A stretch of DNA of 48,052 nt. Source: Cercozoa sp. M6MM. Taxonomy: Eukaryota > Endomyxa: Ascetosporea. Every line of letters begins with the position of its first letter. Positions within the stretch are counted from its first letter, which is position 1. Positions 24,796 through 33,784 of this stretch are shown here, in pieces. The stretch is from assembly GCA_040357565.1 (NCBI GenBank), contig JBDODJ010000080.1; one strand, written 5' to 3'. The notes under the pieces are model-generated. The model saw only the letters and a list, made by a program, of their open reading frames with translations, had not been told where the DNA came from and did not search any database. The translations under genes and the position numbers were made by a program.

Positions 24796-27194
24796 CCTCC
24801 CGCTGACCACCTTGTCACATGGGTGTACAGGCCTTCATGAGTACGCACCTGTCGAGCAACGCCATGCTTGATCGGCGACAGCACTATGCTGTTGTAACTG
24901 AGAGGTACTCTCTACACACGCACGTCAATTGTTATACATGTACCCGACATGACGTAGAGCCGGTCGGCACCTCGGTCTGGACGCACACACGCGTTTCGAC
25001 CTGCCTGATCTCGTGGTACTGTGTGTGTGCTTATCTCCGTGTGCCTGTCTGTGTTATCCGTCTGTCTGTGTGTGTATGTCTGTGTGTCTGTCTGTCTGTG
25101 TGTCTGTCTGTCTGTCTGCTGTGTGTCGGTGTGATGTGTCGGTGTATGCAGGACCACGTGATCTGGTGTGGCGACGTAAACTATCGCATTCGCAGCGACC
25201 TGGGCGCCGACCGCGCACTCGACATGATTGCGCACAACAAAGTATGTACCCCCCTCCCCCGTTTCGTTCCTCTCTTTCTATCCTGCTTTTGTTCGTACAG
25301 TTGGAAGAGTTGAGGAACGAAGGCGATGAACTTACCGTAGGGTCTTTCATATTTTTCATTCATATATATATATATATATATAATTATGCAGATATGTATG
25401 TGTGTATTTATGTATGTGTATGTATGTATGCATGTATGTATGTATGTGTGTGTATGTATGTATGTGTATGTATGTACGTTTATTATGTACGTGTATGTAT
25501 GTACGTGTATGTATGTACGTGTATGTATGTATGTGTATGTATGCATGTATGTATGTGTATGTACGTGTATGTATGTATGTGTATGTATGTATGTATGTGT
25601 ATGTATGTACGTGTATGTATGTATGTATGTGTATGTACGTGTATGTATGTATGTATGTGTATGTATGTATGTGTATATGTATGTATGTGAACAGGCCGAA
25701 TTGCAGACACTCGGTGGCGCTTTCCACAACTATTGGTACATCACATCTGTGCCAGGTCCTACCTGTTACCCCCCCCCCCAGGGAGCCGAAGCGTCGTCCA
25801 CACTTTTTCCCGACATACAAGAAACGCGAGGACCGCGGAGCACGTGAGCCGGAGGACTATTTATCGCACAAGTGGGTCGATCAGGTATTCCGTAGTCCCT
25901 GATCATAACTAAATTATCCCCCCGTCTAGGTATACCGAACGCGGTATAAGGAGCCGTGGTACAAGAGCGGAGGACAAGTGCGTCTGCGTATGCCTTCCTT
26001 CACCGACCGCGTGCTTGTACACTCACGACCGACGGTTTCCTCCATTGATCTCGACGAGGTAATACACATAAACGCCGTTGGCTCCCTCCTCCTTTTAATC
26101 ATCTTCCCTTTCGGTATGTACAGTCGCACGGTTACTGCGCGCTGAACGACGTGCTGCTCGGCAGCGATCACACGGCGGTGCGCGCCGCTCTGTCGCTGAG
26201 TGCCGAGCCGGCATGGCCGCTGCCGCCGCAACTCATGTCTTTCATACATACACATACACACACACACACGCACACACATGCACACAGTGTTTGTATATCT
26301 CGGGTGATGTACAGGGATAGCGTGCTGAGAGTACAACTGTTAGAGATGAAATTTGTTCGACTTGCCGACGATAGGTACCCTCTCGTACGTCGCTCATAGT
26401 TCAGCCATTTTCTCTCGATTGATAAGGGCTCGGCGAAAACGAGTACTGGCGACAGCGCCGGTGAAGAAGGTGCGCGTGGTGTTTCCTGCACCGTACCAGG
26501 ACTGCGACATCGATGACGGCGAGAGCACTTCTGTGGCTCACCTGTGGAGTGCTTCACAGGTGCTTGGCCACATACAAGTCATGTTGCGTGATGCATATCT
26601 GTATCGGAAGTGCTCTTGTTGTGCAGTTGGAAGATGTGTCCCAGCGTTTGGTCGTGTCAGCGCGGGCATCGGAAAAACGACGTACCCACACCCCTCTCCC
26701 GAAGTTAGCTACTCATCGGTTTTCTTGTATATCTTCTGTCACTTTGCAGGGGTGCTGCACTTGCTCTTGCGAGCCTCTGCCACCGCCAATGCTACTGTCG
26801 ATGGGTATCATTTTTAAGAGTGCTCAAGTGCGTGCGCCTGTGCGTGGCCATCACTAGGTGTCGTTCAGGAACGACGGCCTGGTGGGGGAGCAGCCGAAAG
26901 GTCAGTGTGCTGTCGCTCTCCCGATGAACTGCTTCCGCACTGCGGCTGTTCTGCACCGGTGACCTCTCTCTCTCTCTCCTCTCCCCTGGTGTGTGTCGAA
27001 AATGTTACCTCCTCAACATAGGTGCATCCCGCTTACGCACCGGGGTCTGCTGCTGCACCAGGATGGCGCCACTTGGCACGTATGTTGTCTCTGTTGGCTA
27101 TCTTTTACCGTACGATCACGGACATGGTACCTATGTCTTGTCGCAGTTGCAAGTGCGTCTTAAGGTTTGGACTTTGGAGCATGAAACGCGCTAA
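22087..27194 (+). CDS. Inositol polyphosphate 5-phosphatase (IPPc domain)
   Basis: Many exons. The catalytic domain is unmistakable: exon 23286-23353 (VRILVLSWNMAAK), about 24007-24060 (YDIYTFGVQE, catalytic Glu), SFISPKFTGVAVFA, GSKGGVCVAIR, FMSTHLSSNAMLDRRQHY, VIWCGDVNYRIRSD (25150-25240, the family's 'GDlNYRi'), FFPTYKKRE, VRLRMPSFTDRVLVH and LLGSDHTAVRAAL (catalytic Asp-His). The family removes the 5-phosphate of phosphoinositides or soluble inositol phosphates. Upstream exons (MNLSESDVSAFA at about 22087; ENRFGLTLKLEHSKG; ALKTASLLHSRLDLASKD; SALARHEFIEFLQLPLAT; AWDKETMRIGIPAL) form a roughly 250-residue N-terminal region of unknown type. C-terminal exons (VLRVQLLEM, KKVRVVFPAPYQDCDID, LQVRLKVWTLEHETR) look beta-rich and C2-like, ending TAA 27192-27194. 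The domain order recalls SHIP-type enzymes. The 5' limit is uncertain. Confidence 0.9.
22399..22640. repeat. (GT)n microsatellite plus four 22-24-base tandem units, 10-N gap
   Basis: A GT tract with ten N at 22480-22489, followed at 22536-22630 by four copies of a unit containing ACTCGATGAAGTGG separated by GT runs. All lies in one intron of the 5-phosphatase gene. Confidence 0.93.
22975..23070. repeat. (CCCT)n/(CT)n pyrimidine array
   Basis: Alternating CCCTCCCTCCCT and CTCTCT blocks with a period of about 18, in an intron of the 5-phosphatase gene. Confidence 0.9.
24685..24796. repeat. CT-rich simple repeat
   Basis: CTCTCACACAC and CTCTCCC variants ending in pure CT, in the intron before AFMSTHLSSNA of the 5-phosphatase gene. 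Confidence 0.85.
25362..25688. repeat. (TA)n then (GTAT)n tetranucleotide array
   Basis: Short TA run, then about 300 bases of GTAT units with GTAC and GTGT variants. It is intronic in the 5-phosphatase gene, starting next to a donor after DELTVG and ending at a GAACAG acceptor. Confidence 0.92.
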
Positions 27195-27647
27195 GTTTTT
27201 GCTGCGTGAGCGGTGAATGAACAGCGTGCCTACGGTACAGCGCATACCCGTCGCGTGACCTCCCGTCCGTACGCTCCCGTACATGTACATGTCGTAAACG
27301 AGAGTGCCCGCTGACGTCGCACGCGGTTCCGTTCGTGCTACAGGGTTTAGTTAGTTAGTTCTAAGAACGTTGAAGCTCGGCGACACGAAGCCGTCAAACG
27401 TGCGTCATTGGGATATGAGGTCGTCAACGTTCGCCCTGCAGCAGTCTCGTCTCAGTCCTGGTTGACGTCCAGCGACCCTCCGCGTCAAAGTCTCGGGCGT
27501 CACAGTGGCGGACTGACGTCGACAGCGACGATCGTTACGTCATGGTTGCGACAGGATCGCAGAGACGACGACGACGGCACACGGCACGACATCGTCTGGG
27601 AGTCGGCGTCCAGCTCGTTTTCCACCGCAGCAGCACGCAACCCAAGG

Positions 27648-27685
27648 GTAGGGTAGGGGTAGGGGTAGAGTAGGGGTAAAGGGGG
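27648..27685 (+). repeat. Telomere-like G-rich tract
   Basis: GGGTAGGGTAGGGGTAGGGG with further TAGAGTAGGGGTAAAGGGGG units. There are at least six G-runs spaced by TA or TAGA, close to TAGGG-type telomere repeats and able to form G-quadruplex. It lies just left of the foldback element. Confidence 0.7.
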
Positions 27686-27689
27686 TTCA

Positions 27690-28078
27690 TTGCCGCGCTC
27701 TAAGTGATAGCGATGCGTAGAACACTTAGTTTAGAGCGTAACCACGGATACCTTAGAGCGATCTACTGGAGGGATCGCGCATTCTGGGTCCAACAATTAT
27801 CTTGAACTTCCGGGGCGAGCGGCCAAGCAGCTTTGGTATTCATGCGCTTCTTGTCATCATTCACCGATACCTATCTAGGCATACATACATACATACATAC
27901 GTACAGACATACAACCATACATACATACACACACACATACATATAGGCATACATTCATGCAGACATACACATACATACATGACGAAAGCTGTTGGACCCT
28001 GAATGCGCGATCCATCTAGTAACTTAGATCGCTCTAAACTAAGTGTTCTACGCATTTGCATCTCTTAGAGCGCGGCAA
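27690..28078. mobile_element. Foldback / MITE-like element with long inverted arms
   Basis: The left end TTGCCGCGCTCTAAG (27690-27704) is repeated inverted at the right end (28064-28078). The arms continue to match through GATGCGTAG, AACACTTAGTTTAGAGCG, GGATCGCGCATTC and GGGTCCAACA, giving arms of roughly 90-105 bases around a centre that includes a CATA repeat (about 27876-27985). No coding sequence inside, and no clear target duplication. It is a non-autonomous DNA element by structure; superfamily unknown. A related single arm lies at 17425. Confidence 0.8.
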
Positions 28079-28081
28079 AAA

Positions 28082-28609
28082 TGTTACGAAACGGCATTTT
28101 CCATCCGGCCACTCAGATCCGTCTGAGTTCTGGTGCTCCGCGCGGGAGAAAGTTATTCATTAAGCACTTTGAGAAGTGTGGTGTATTGTGTTTGTCTGGT
28201 ATCCTGCCTTCTCCGAGAGTGTTGCCAACCTCCTTACCCAGTGCTTGGTAGACTGACCTCGAAAGAGCAAGATTTTGCTCCTTTCGTGAAAAGGCTCTCT
28301 ACTCACCAGGTAAAGCACCTCTCCAGGCTCCAGTCCTTGCACTCTCACGGAATCCCTTGTTGCTGTCTTCCCAGCACAGAGAGCCTTTCTTTTTCTCCTT
28401 TACGTCCCTCCTTCTCCTTCCTTCCTTCCCGACCAGTCTACTTCCTGTACTTTGCCGACCCTATCTTGGGGTAACTACATCTGAACTGACTACGTCTACT
28501 GACTCAATTCTTCTTCACATCGATTCCATTTGTTTCTTTAGTCTCTTTTTCCTGGCTTAGTACACTTTTGCACTACCAAAGCCCCAATTTCTGAAAGGCT
28601 GCGGTAACA
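28082..28609. mobile_element. Solo LTR of an LTR retrotransposon, copy 2
   Basis: 528 bases beginning TGTTACG and ending GGTAACA, flanked by AAAA at 28078-28081 and 28610-28613, and collinear with the copy at 9034. The left target duplication abuts the right end of the foldback element, so it inserted at or next to that element's edge. Solo LTR relic with no internal region. Confidence 0.85.
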
Positions 28610-28651
28610 AAAAGGTGTAGCTTACGTCAAAGGACCCGAGTGAACAGAACG

Positions 28652-28657
28652 TTTATT
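28652..28657 (-). terminator. Putative polyadenylation signal (AATAAA on - strand)
   Basis: TTTATT on the + strand, about 95 bases past the stop of the small - strand gene. Supported by position only. Confidence 0.4.
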
Positions 28658-28751
28658 GCTTCAGTTGGACATCACGACAGTCACATACGAAACTACGAAA
28701 GCGCGTCGAGCTCCCTCTTTGCTTTTGCCGGTGAGTCCGAGTCAGTTCGTT

Positions 28752-29429
28752 TAGAAAAGCGTGAACTGTGGACAGCCAGCGTAAGTCGGTTGAGGTAGAT
28801 ACAGGATAGAAGCAACATACGTAGACAAAGTAAGAGACGGCAGCGGCAGCGGCGGTACCGAACGTCTTCTCTAGCACGGTGCGGTCGTCGCCACCGCTCC
28901 AGTACACCTACCCATATGTCGCATCGTCCGTCACAAGTGTCGTGTTGGATTAAGAGACGGTATACCTGGCATCGATCGTAAATGAAATCACTGTAGAGGG
29001 CCCAGGCAAAGCACATGCTGAAGCCGAGCGCAAGGTTCGACGGGTCCTTGAAATCCTTCCACGCCGCCTGCGTGTTAGAACAGTAAACAAAAGCGCTGAC
29101 TACACGACGACCCATGCAGAGGAATATAGAAAAGCACGCACCTTGAAGCGCTGAACCACGCCGTGGTTAGGCGGCATGTTCTTGTAAGTCACAGCCTGAG
29201 CACCCTTGCCCGTGCCATGCACGAACGGGTACTCCTTCGGCGTCCATGTCTTGCCGAGACCGGCACGCTGCTGGGCCTGCATACAACAGGAATTAAAAGC
29301 CTGTTGCATTGTGCAAAGTAGCGGACAACGGACGAGCTTGGCACTGATCTGCGACGGCGTCGCCGGAACGTGGCCAAACATGCGCTCGAGCACCGAGTAC
29401 TGGCCGTTCGACGCGAATCGGCGACCCAT
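28752..29429 (-). CDS. Small membrane protein, possibly mitochondrial, not recognised
   Basis: ATG 29429-29427 opens MGRRFASNGQYSVLERMFGH. Following exons encode AQQRAGLGKTWTPKEYPF and YKNMPPNHGVVQRFK, then AAWKDFKDPSNLALGFSM with a hydrophobic CFAWALYSDFIYD, then a YWSGGDDRTVLEKTFG exon and a second hydrophobic stretch AAAAAVSYFVY, closing at TAA (28754-28752) after a short last exon. The product is about 130 residues with one or two membrane helices. Its size and shape are those of supernumerary respiratory-complex or mitochondrial membrane subunits, but I do not recognise a family and the localisation is a guess. It sits head to head with the gene at 29806. Confidence 0.6.
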
Positions 29430-29805
29430 CTGGGCGGCTCGTCCACTTCACAACAAGGGAGATGTTTGCCAAGACGCAGTAAGTGAGCGTTGAGCTTTGC
29501 ATAAAAGACACGAGCACAGGCAACCAACATCCTTGCAAAACGCAGCGCCCAGCTCGGAGAGAAAGTTGAACAAACTTACACAATGTTCATTTTGCGCGAA
29601 GTTTATTGCACAATTGGAGAAATCCTTGCAATAGAACGCGCGGGATATACGTCGTGCGCTTGTTGGCGCTGATCGGGGAGTTGTTCTGAATTTGAGCCGA
29701 CCGTGCCAGTCCAAACTGTTCTGTTTTCTGGCTCGGGTTGCCGTGTGATCAAGCCGCGCTCGGCACGCTAGGGGTAACCACGTGCGTGGCGAGCGTTGTT
29801 TGAGT
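29430..29805. promoter_or_regulatory. Divergent promoter region between two unrecognised genes
   Basis: 376 bases between the start codons at 29429 (-) and 29806 (+). Open frames here are short and unsupported. No clear motif was found. Confidence 0.35.
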
Positions 29806-31234
29806 ATGAAGGCGTCATACGTGGCGCGTAGTGCGCGGCGAGGTGTGCGCTGTCTGGCGGCTGAAACGCACTACACGGCACACAGTGGCACGCAGTTTCC
29901 ACTCGAGTCACTTGAGCCGCCTGCGGAGGAGAAGGCGTACCACTTTTCCAAATCAATGATGAGGGAATGGCTTAATTGTATTGTCCAAAATAATGCAGCG
30001 AAATCGAGCGTCTCACCGCCCTTGCCAAACAAGCCAACGTACCAGCTGCTATGTTCTTACTCTCAACACATGCACTGTTTATGTGATGCCTTGCAGACGA
30101 AGCGCGTGCGATGGAGCCACAAGTACAACGTGTGGCCGCACACGGAGACTGCACGTCCGCTGTCGCCGCACAACCCGCCGCCGAAGCCAATGCCCAAGTG
30201 GATGCTTGAACTCGTACTGTGCATGTTATTTCTGTGCGCGCGCATATGTGTACACATTTGTTTCACGTATGCACATCGCAGGACAAGCGAGAGATGCAGT
30301 TGTTTTTGCGCAAGATCCCGCGTTTCTCCGAAAACCCTGATCGCTACGAAAAGGTGCGCTCGCTTTACTCGTTTGCACTTGTTCAAAACAGTATTTTTAT
30401 GGACATAACACAGATTTTGGAGTTGTTCCCGACGATGACGTCCTTCATTCACAAGAGAGAGCACTTCCTCGGTCTCAAGCGACTCTACGGCGAGAAGCTG
30501 TAAGCGCGCTGCTGATCTTGTGGGGCACACTTGCCGCTTCATCCTGATAATCGTTCATGTGCGCAGTGATTTTAAGGACCGTAAGGCACTGCAGCGCGCC
30601 TTCTACCGCTGGTGCTACGAGCTGCGCCTGCTTAAGAACCACGGCTGTCCGCGCATGTTCGTGCGTATCGATGGCGCCATTACGCATACTCCCGGTACGC
30701 CCGATCTGCTAATCTGATACTGTGGTATGTTTCGCGATGAAAAACTGGAGAACTACATGTGTGGAGTGTGTAGGTCGTGGCGACGTTCCGTTGAACGCGT
30801 ACGAGTGGCACCACTTCATGCGTTTCATGCTTGCCCATGCCTGCGTGCGTGCCGGTATGTTCGTCTCGGTTTCGGTACTATCGTGTATCAGCTAGCGTAC
30901 AGGCAAGCCGAACCCGTTTGAGGGCGAGTTCGACATGAAGCGCACTATTCTGCAGCGAGCCCGCGGCAAGGCTGGTCTCTCTCGCTCTCTCGCTCTCTCT
31001 CTCTCTCTCGTTCCTTACATTTTTCTGTTTAGACACTGTGGCTGACGAATTTGGTCTCGAGGGCGAGGTCGACCTTGGCGAAATCGAAAACCTCGACATC
31101 GATTTTGTAACCCATCTTTCCAGCCGCACGTGTGTGCACAGCTCATACCTGCGTGTTGGCAGGAGCTTGAAAGCGCCCTCACGAGGGACATGGCTGGTGC
31201 AGGCGCGGGCGACGAGTTGTCAGGCACGCTGTGA
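29806..31234 (+). CDS. Probable mitochondrial protein, not recognised
   Basis: ATG 29806 begins a basic, Arg-rich presequence (MKASYVARSARRGVRCLAAE) typical of mitochondrial import. Exon 1 ends EEKA at a GTACCACT donor; then EIERLTALAKQAN and, after a GTACCAGC intron, TKRVRWSHKYNVWPHTE with PLSPHNPPPKPMPKWM. Later exons hold DKREMQLFLRKIPRFSEN, ILELFPTMTSFIHKREHF, DFKDRKALQRAFYRWCYE, PRMFVRIDGAITH, YEWHHFMRFMLAHACVRA, FDMKRTILQRARGKA, and an acidic tail (LEGEVDLGEIENLD) to TGA 31232-31234. All joins keep frame, giving about 320 residues. It is soluble, with aromatic- and Arg-rich surfaces as in mitoribosomal or respiratory accessory proteins. The family is unknown to me. Confidence 0.65.
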
Positions 31235-31603
31235 CCTACGTACCGTACTAACTAGGCTATTGCAGCATTCCATTCGATTAATACAATCGGACATTTTATG
31301 GTTTGGACCGCCAATTTCTAACGAGAAACCGGGAACTTCTATCGTGAATGCCCGCAAAACGAATGTTGGACGGTGGAATACAAGCTGATACAGTACGCTG
31401 GTCGCCAGATCAGGTACCACTGATCGCTTCACGATCACCGATTGCTGGTGAGTGGTGACCACTCAGTGGTCAACTACTGCCGGTCGGGCAACATCAGATC
31501 TGGCATCACCTGGCGGTAGTGCATCCTGTCAGCATCGCGAGTCCCCTAGAAGGTTTTGGTCGGAAGGCTTGGAAGCGATTTGGGAAATCTGACTTGACTT
31601 CGC
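31235..31603. other. Intergenic, tandem gene pair
   Basis: No coding sequence supported. An imperfect inverted motif (TGGTGAGTGGTGACCACTCAGTGGT near 31446-31470, with GAGTGGT pairing ACCACTC) could be a regulatory palindrome or a small hairpin. Confidence 0.4.
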
Positions 31604-32221
31604 ATGGACCCAATCCACAACGGAGCATGGCGCTGGGCCAAACAAGAAATTTCGTCGTTCTTTCGCCATCCAAAACAGCACATTCGGCGATGGTATATGC
31701 TTGTGTTTGCGGGATACGACTTGGGGTGTAATCTTGGTTTGTTGGTAGGATAAGGAGACGGAGGGAGTCCGAAACCGAGAGACACGCCCTTATGATGGTG
31801 TTGGAGCAGCGCTGTTCGCCGCTCGCGGAGGTGTTGAAGTGGCTGCACTACAAAGATTATTCGGCAGACCACTCACAATTGGTGGTAGAAATTCCGTTTG
31901 AGGCAGCCGAACGCTGCGCTGCGTTTGAGGCGGTGCTACCGGTGTACAACGTAATGGATCCGCGCTCGCGTCATAGTGGCCGCGCGCGCTATGTGTACGC
32001 GGCGACAAGGGCGTGGAGCTTTCCTCTCGTTCGAGTACTTAGCAAGCAAATATCATGTCTTAGTCCTTGCATAGACTGTTTCTGTAGTACGGGCCTGTCT
32101 TCGCACAAACGCAGGACGTGGATGTGATGCTTCACCACCTTCCGAGTGCGCGCGTACTACCTGAGAAGTTTGTAAGTAGCGAATAAAAAATATTCAAGGC
32201 ATTATGCACCATGTATGTGTG

Positions 32222-32290
<69 letters not shown>

Positions 32291-32588
32291 CATAGAAGAA
32301 AGACTTTCGCGACTCTTTCAACGTTGAGATCGCACCACTCTTTGACGAAATCAACAGGCTGCTTCCGGAACGACACCCGACGTACCTTCGTATATATGAA
32401 AGCAAAGTATGCACGTTTGGCAGCATGCGCTATGTTGTAATTTCTTTCCTTGTAGAGTCTTGTATCCCTATTTTGTCGCCTTGGCTGCACTCCTGGCCTT
32501 GGTCTACTTGATCAATACCTTGGCTGAGTACGATGTGCATCTGTCGCTAGTTGCCTTCATTTGTTTGGTAAATGTACGCTCTTGAAAT

Positions 32589-32636
<48 letters not shown>

Positions 32637-32646
32637 NNNNNNNNNN

Positions 32647-32698
<52 letters not shown>

Positions 32699-33161
32699 AC
32701 TGCATTCGTCAGTGGGGAGGCTGCTTCGCAATTGTTTCAGCATACCTGGGCAAGCACAACAACAGAGTACAATTTGCTCAATGTGCTGTTTATTAGTTTG
32801 CTAACGTTGTGGATGTGCAACGCAGCGAGATTTAAGGGCGATGTTTGTGATGCAACGGTTGATTCGTGACGTACTTATTCCTCGTCTTAACGCTGAGGCA
32901 ACGCACGAAGGCACCAACTGCTTCTATGCACACTTTGACTATTGCGGCTACAACTACCAAATGCGTATGCCCATTCAGCGACTTGAGGTAATCGTATTTT
33001 TCTCAATTTTACGGTATCGATGATTATTTAAAAAGTTGCTCTGGGATTTGCAGGATCACATGGAATCAATCTGCTTCTTCTTGCTGTGCTATGGGCCGAA
33101 GCAGCGAGAAGTCAAATGCTTGCGCACACTGTGCGGCGAGACGCGTTTTATGTTCAATTAG
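31604..33161 (+). CDS. Multi-exon protein with a membrane segment, not recognised
   Basis: ATG 31604 gives MDPIHNGAWRWAKQEISSFF and IRRWYMLVFAGYDLG. A GTAGGATAAG...GAGCAG intron leads to RCSPLAEVLKWLHYKDYS and EIPFEAAERCAAFEAVL. Later exons hold DVDVMLHHLPSARVLPEKF (clean GTAAGT donor), DFRDSFNVEIAPLFDEIN, LLPERHPTYLRIY, a hydrophobic YFVALAALLALVYLINTLA, TEYNLLN, RDLRAMFVMQRLIRDVLIP, FYAHFDYCGYNYQMRMPI and DHMESICFFLLCYGP. The gene ends at TAG 33159-33161. Several conserved-looking Cys, Trp and Tyr residues suggest a real constrained protein with at least one membrane helix. The family is unknown to me. Two introns carry GT tracts. Confidence 0.6.
32214..32289. repeat. (GT)n microsatellite
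   Basis: Pure GT except one GC variant, ungapped, in an intron of the membrane-protein gene, GT on the sense strand. Confidence 0.93.
32590..32695. repeat. (GT)n microsatellite with 10-N gap
   Basis: GT repeat with ten N at 32637-32646, in an intron of the membrane-protein gene, GT on the sense strand. Confidence 0.95.
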
Positions 33162-33224
33162 ATGTCATACGCTCTTTGTCACTTTGAAAATTTCTTAAAG
33201 CACCAGCACCGACACTGGACTTCC

Positions 33225-33345
33225 AAAATAAAGTTAGTCTGTACCAGTCCTGGGGTGGGTCACAAGCGCATGGCCGTAGTTCACCGCCTGCTTAAAGTGG
33301 GCCATCTAACTCCCCTTTTGACGTTCCCCAGGACATCTTCTTCAA
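33225..33345 (+). repeat. R3 dispersed repeat, copy 3
   Basis: TTAGTCTGTACCAGTCCTGG, GGTGGGTCACAAGCGCATGG, CCGTAGTTCACCGCC, TGCTTAAAGTGGGCCATC and AACTCCCCTTTTGACGT match the other R3 copies in order. It begins inside the AATAAA region of the upstream gene. Confidence 0.8.
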
Positions 33346-33482
33346 GGTTGGTACAGGCGGGGAGTAGGAGAAGTCGTCAGCGTCTGCGTCTCGTCGTCCT
33401 GCTGTCGTCCGTCGAGTCGTCTCCTCGCCTGTCACTTTTCCCGCCAACCAATTTAACACGCACAGACAAACATAGATTTTTG

Positions 33483-33508
33483 GGCCACCGCCGCTTTGGG
33501 CGGTGGCC
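33483..33508. repeat. Perfect 10-base-stem hairpin
   Basis: GGCCACCGCC (33483-33492) and GGCGGTGGCC (33499-33508) pair perfectly around a 6-base loop. The stem overlaps in sequence with the CCACCGCCC core of R3. Confidence 0.8.
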
Positions 33509-33664
33509 TAGGCTATGGCTTTCTCCTCCACACCACTCTTGTGATGACATGCAACGCAAGTGCTCCAGGTTGTCGATGTTCTCGGGTCTGCTCAGTCGAG
33601 TACGACTGCGCATCAGTCGGTGATAGGTGTCCAGCTTTTCATGCCTCGGGGTTCCGAAACTAAA

Positions 33665-33670
33665 TTTATT
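33665..33670 (-). terminator. Putative polyadenylation signal (AATAAA on - strand)
   Basis: TTTATT on the + strand, about 115 bases past the stop of the P2X gene. Supported by position only. Confidence 0.4.
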
Positions 33671-33784
33671 TAAACTGAATCGAAACGAAATTTCTCGTCT
33701 GCGCTGTGCGCGATCGTAAGACGGTGATCAAACGAACGGGATGTGCATGATTCGCGCGCGGGGTGCAACGCACGGCAAGATCCA

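Larger units (their letters stand above)
27195..28751. other. Convergent intergenic mobile-element cluster
   Basis: Largest gene-free block of the window, between the 3' ends of the 5-phosphatase (+) and the small - strand gene. In order it contains TTTAGTTAGTTAGTTCTAAG (about 27345, weakly like the R3 start), a telomere-like G-rich tract, the foldback element and a solo LTR. Confidence 0.65.
33162..33784. other. Convergent intergenic region with R3 copy and hairpin
   Basis: Gap between the 3' ends of the membrane-protein gene (+) and the P2X gene (-). Contains AATAAA at 33227, R3 (33225-33345), a 10-base perfect hairpin (33483-33508) and TTTATT at 33665 serving the - strand. Open frames here are not supported. 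Confidence 0.6.

Noticed and set aside
25386-25688. GTAT array as a coding repeat
   Set aside because: It is flanked by well-placed exons of the 5-phosphatase domain and encodes only Met-Tyr-Val-Cys periodic peptides. It is intronic.
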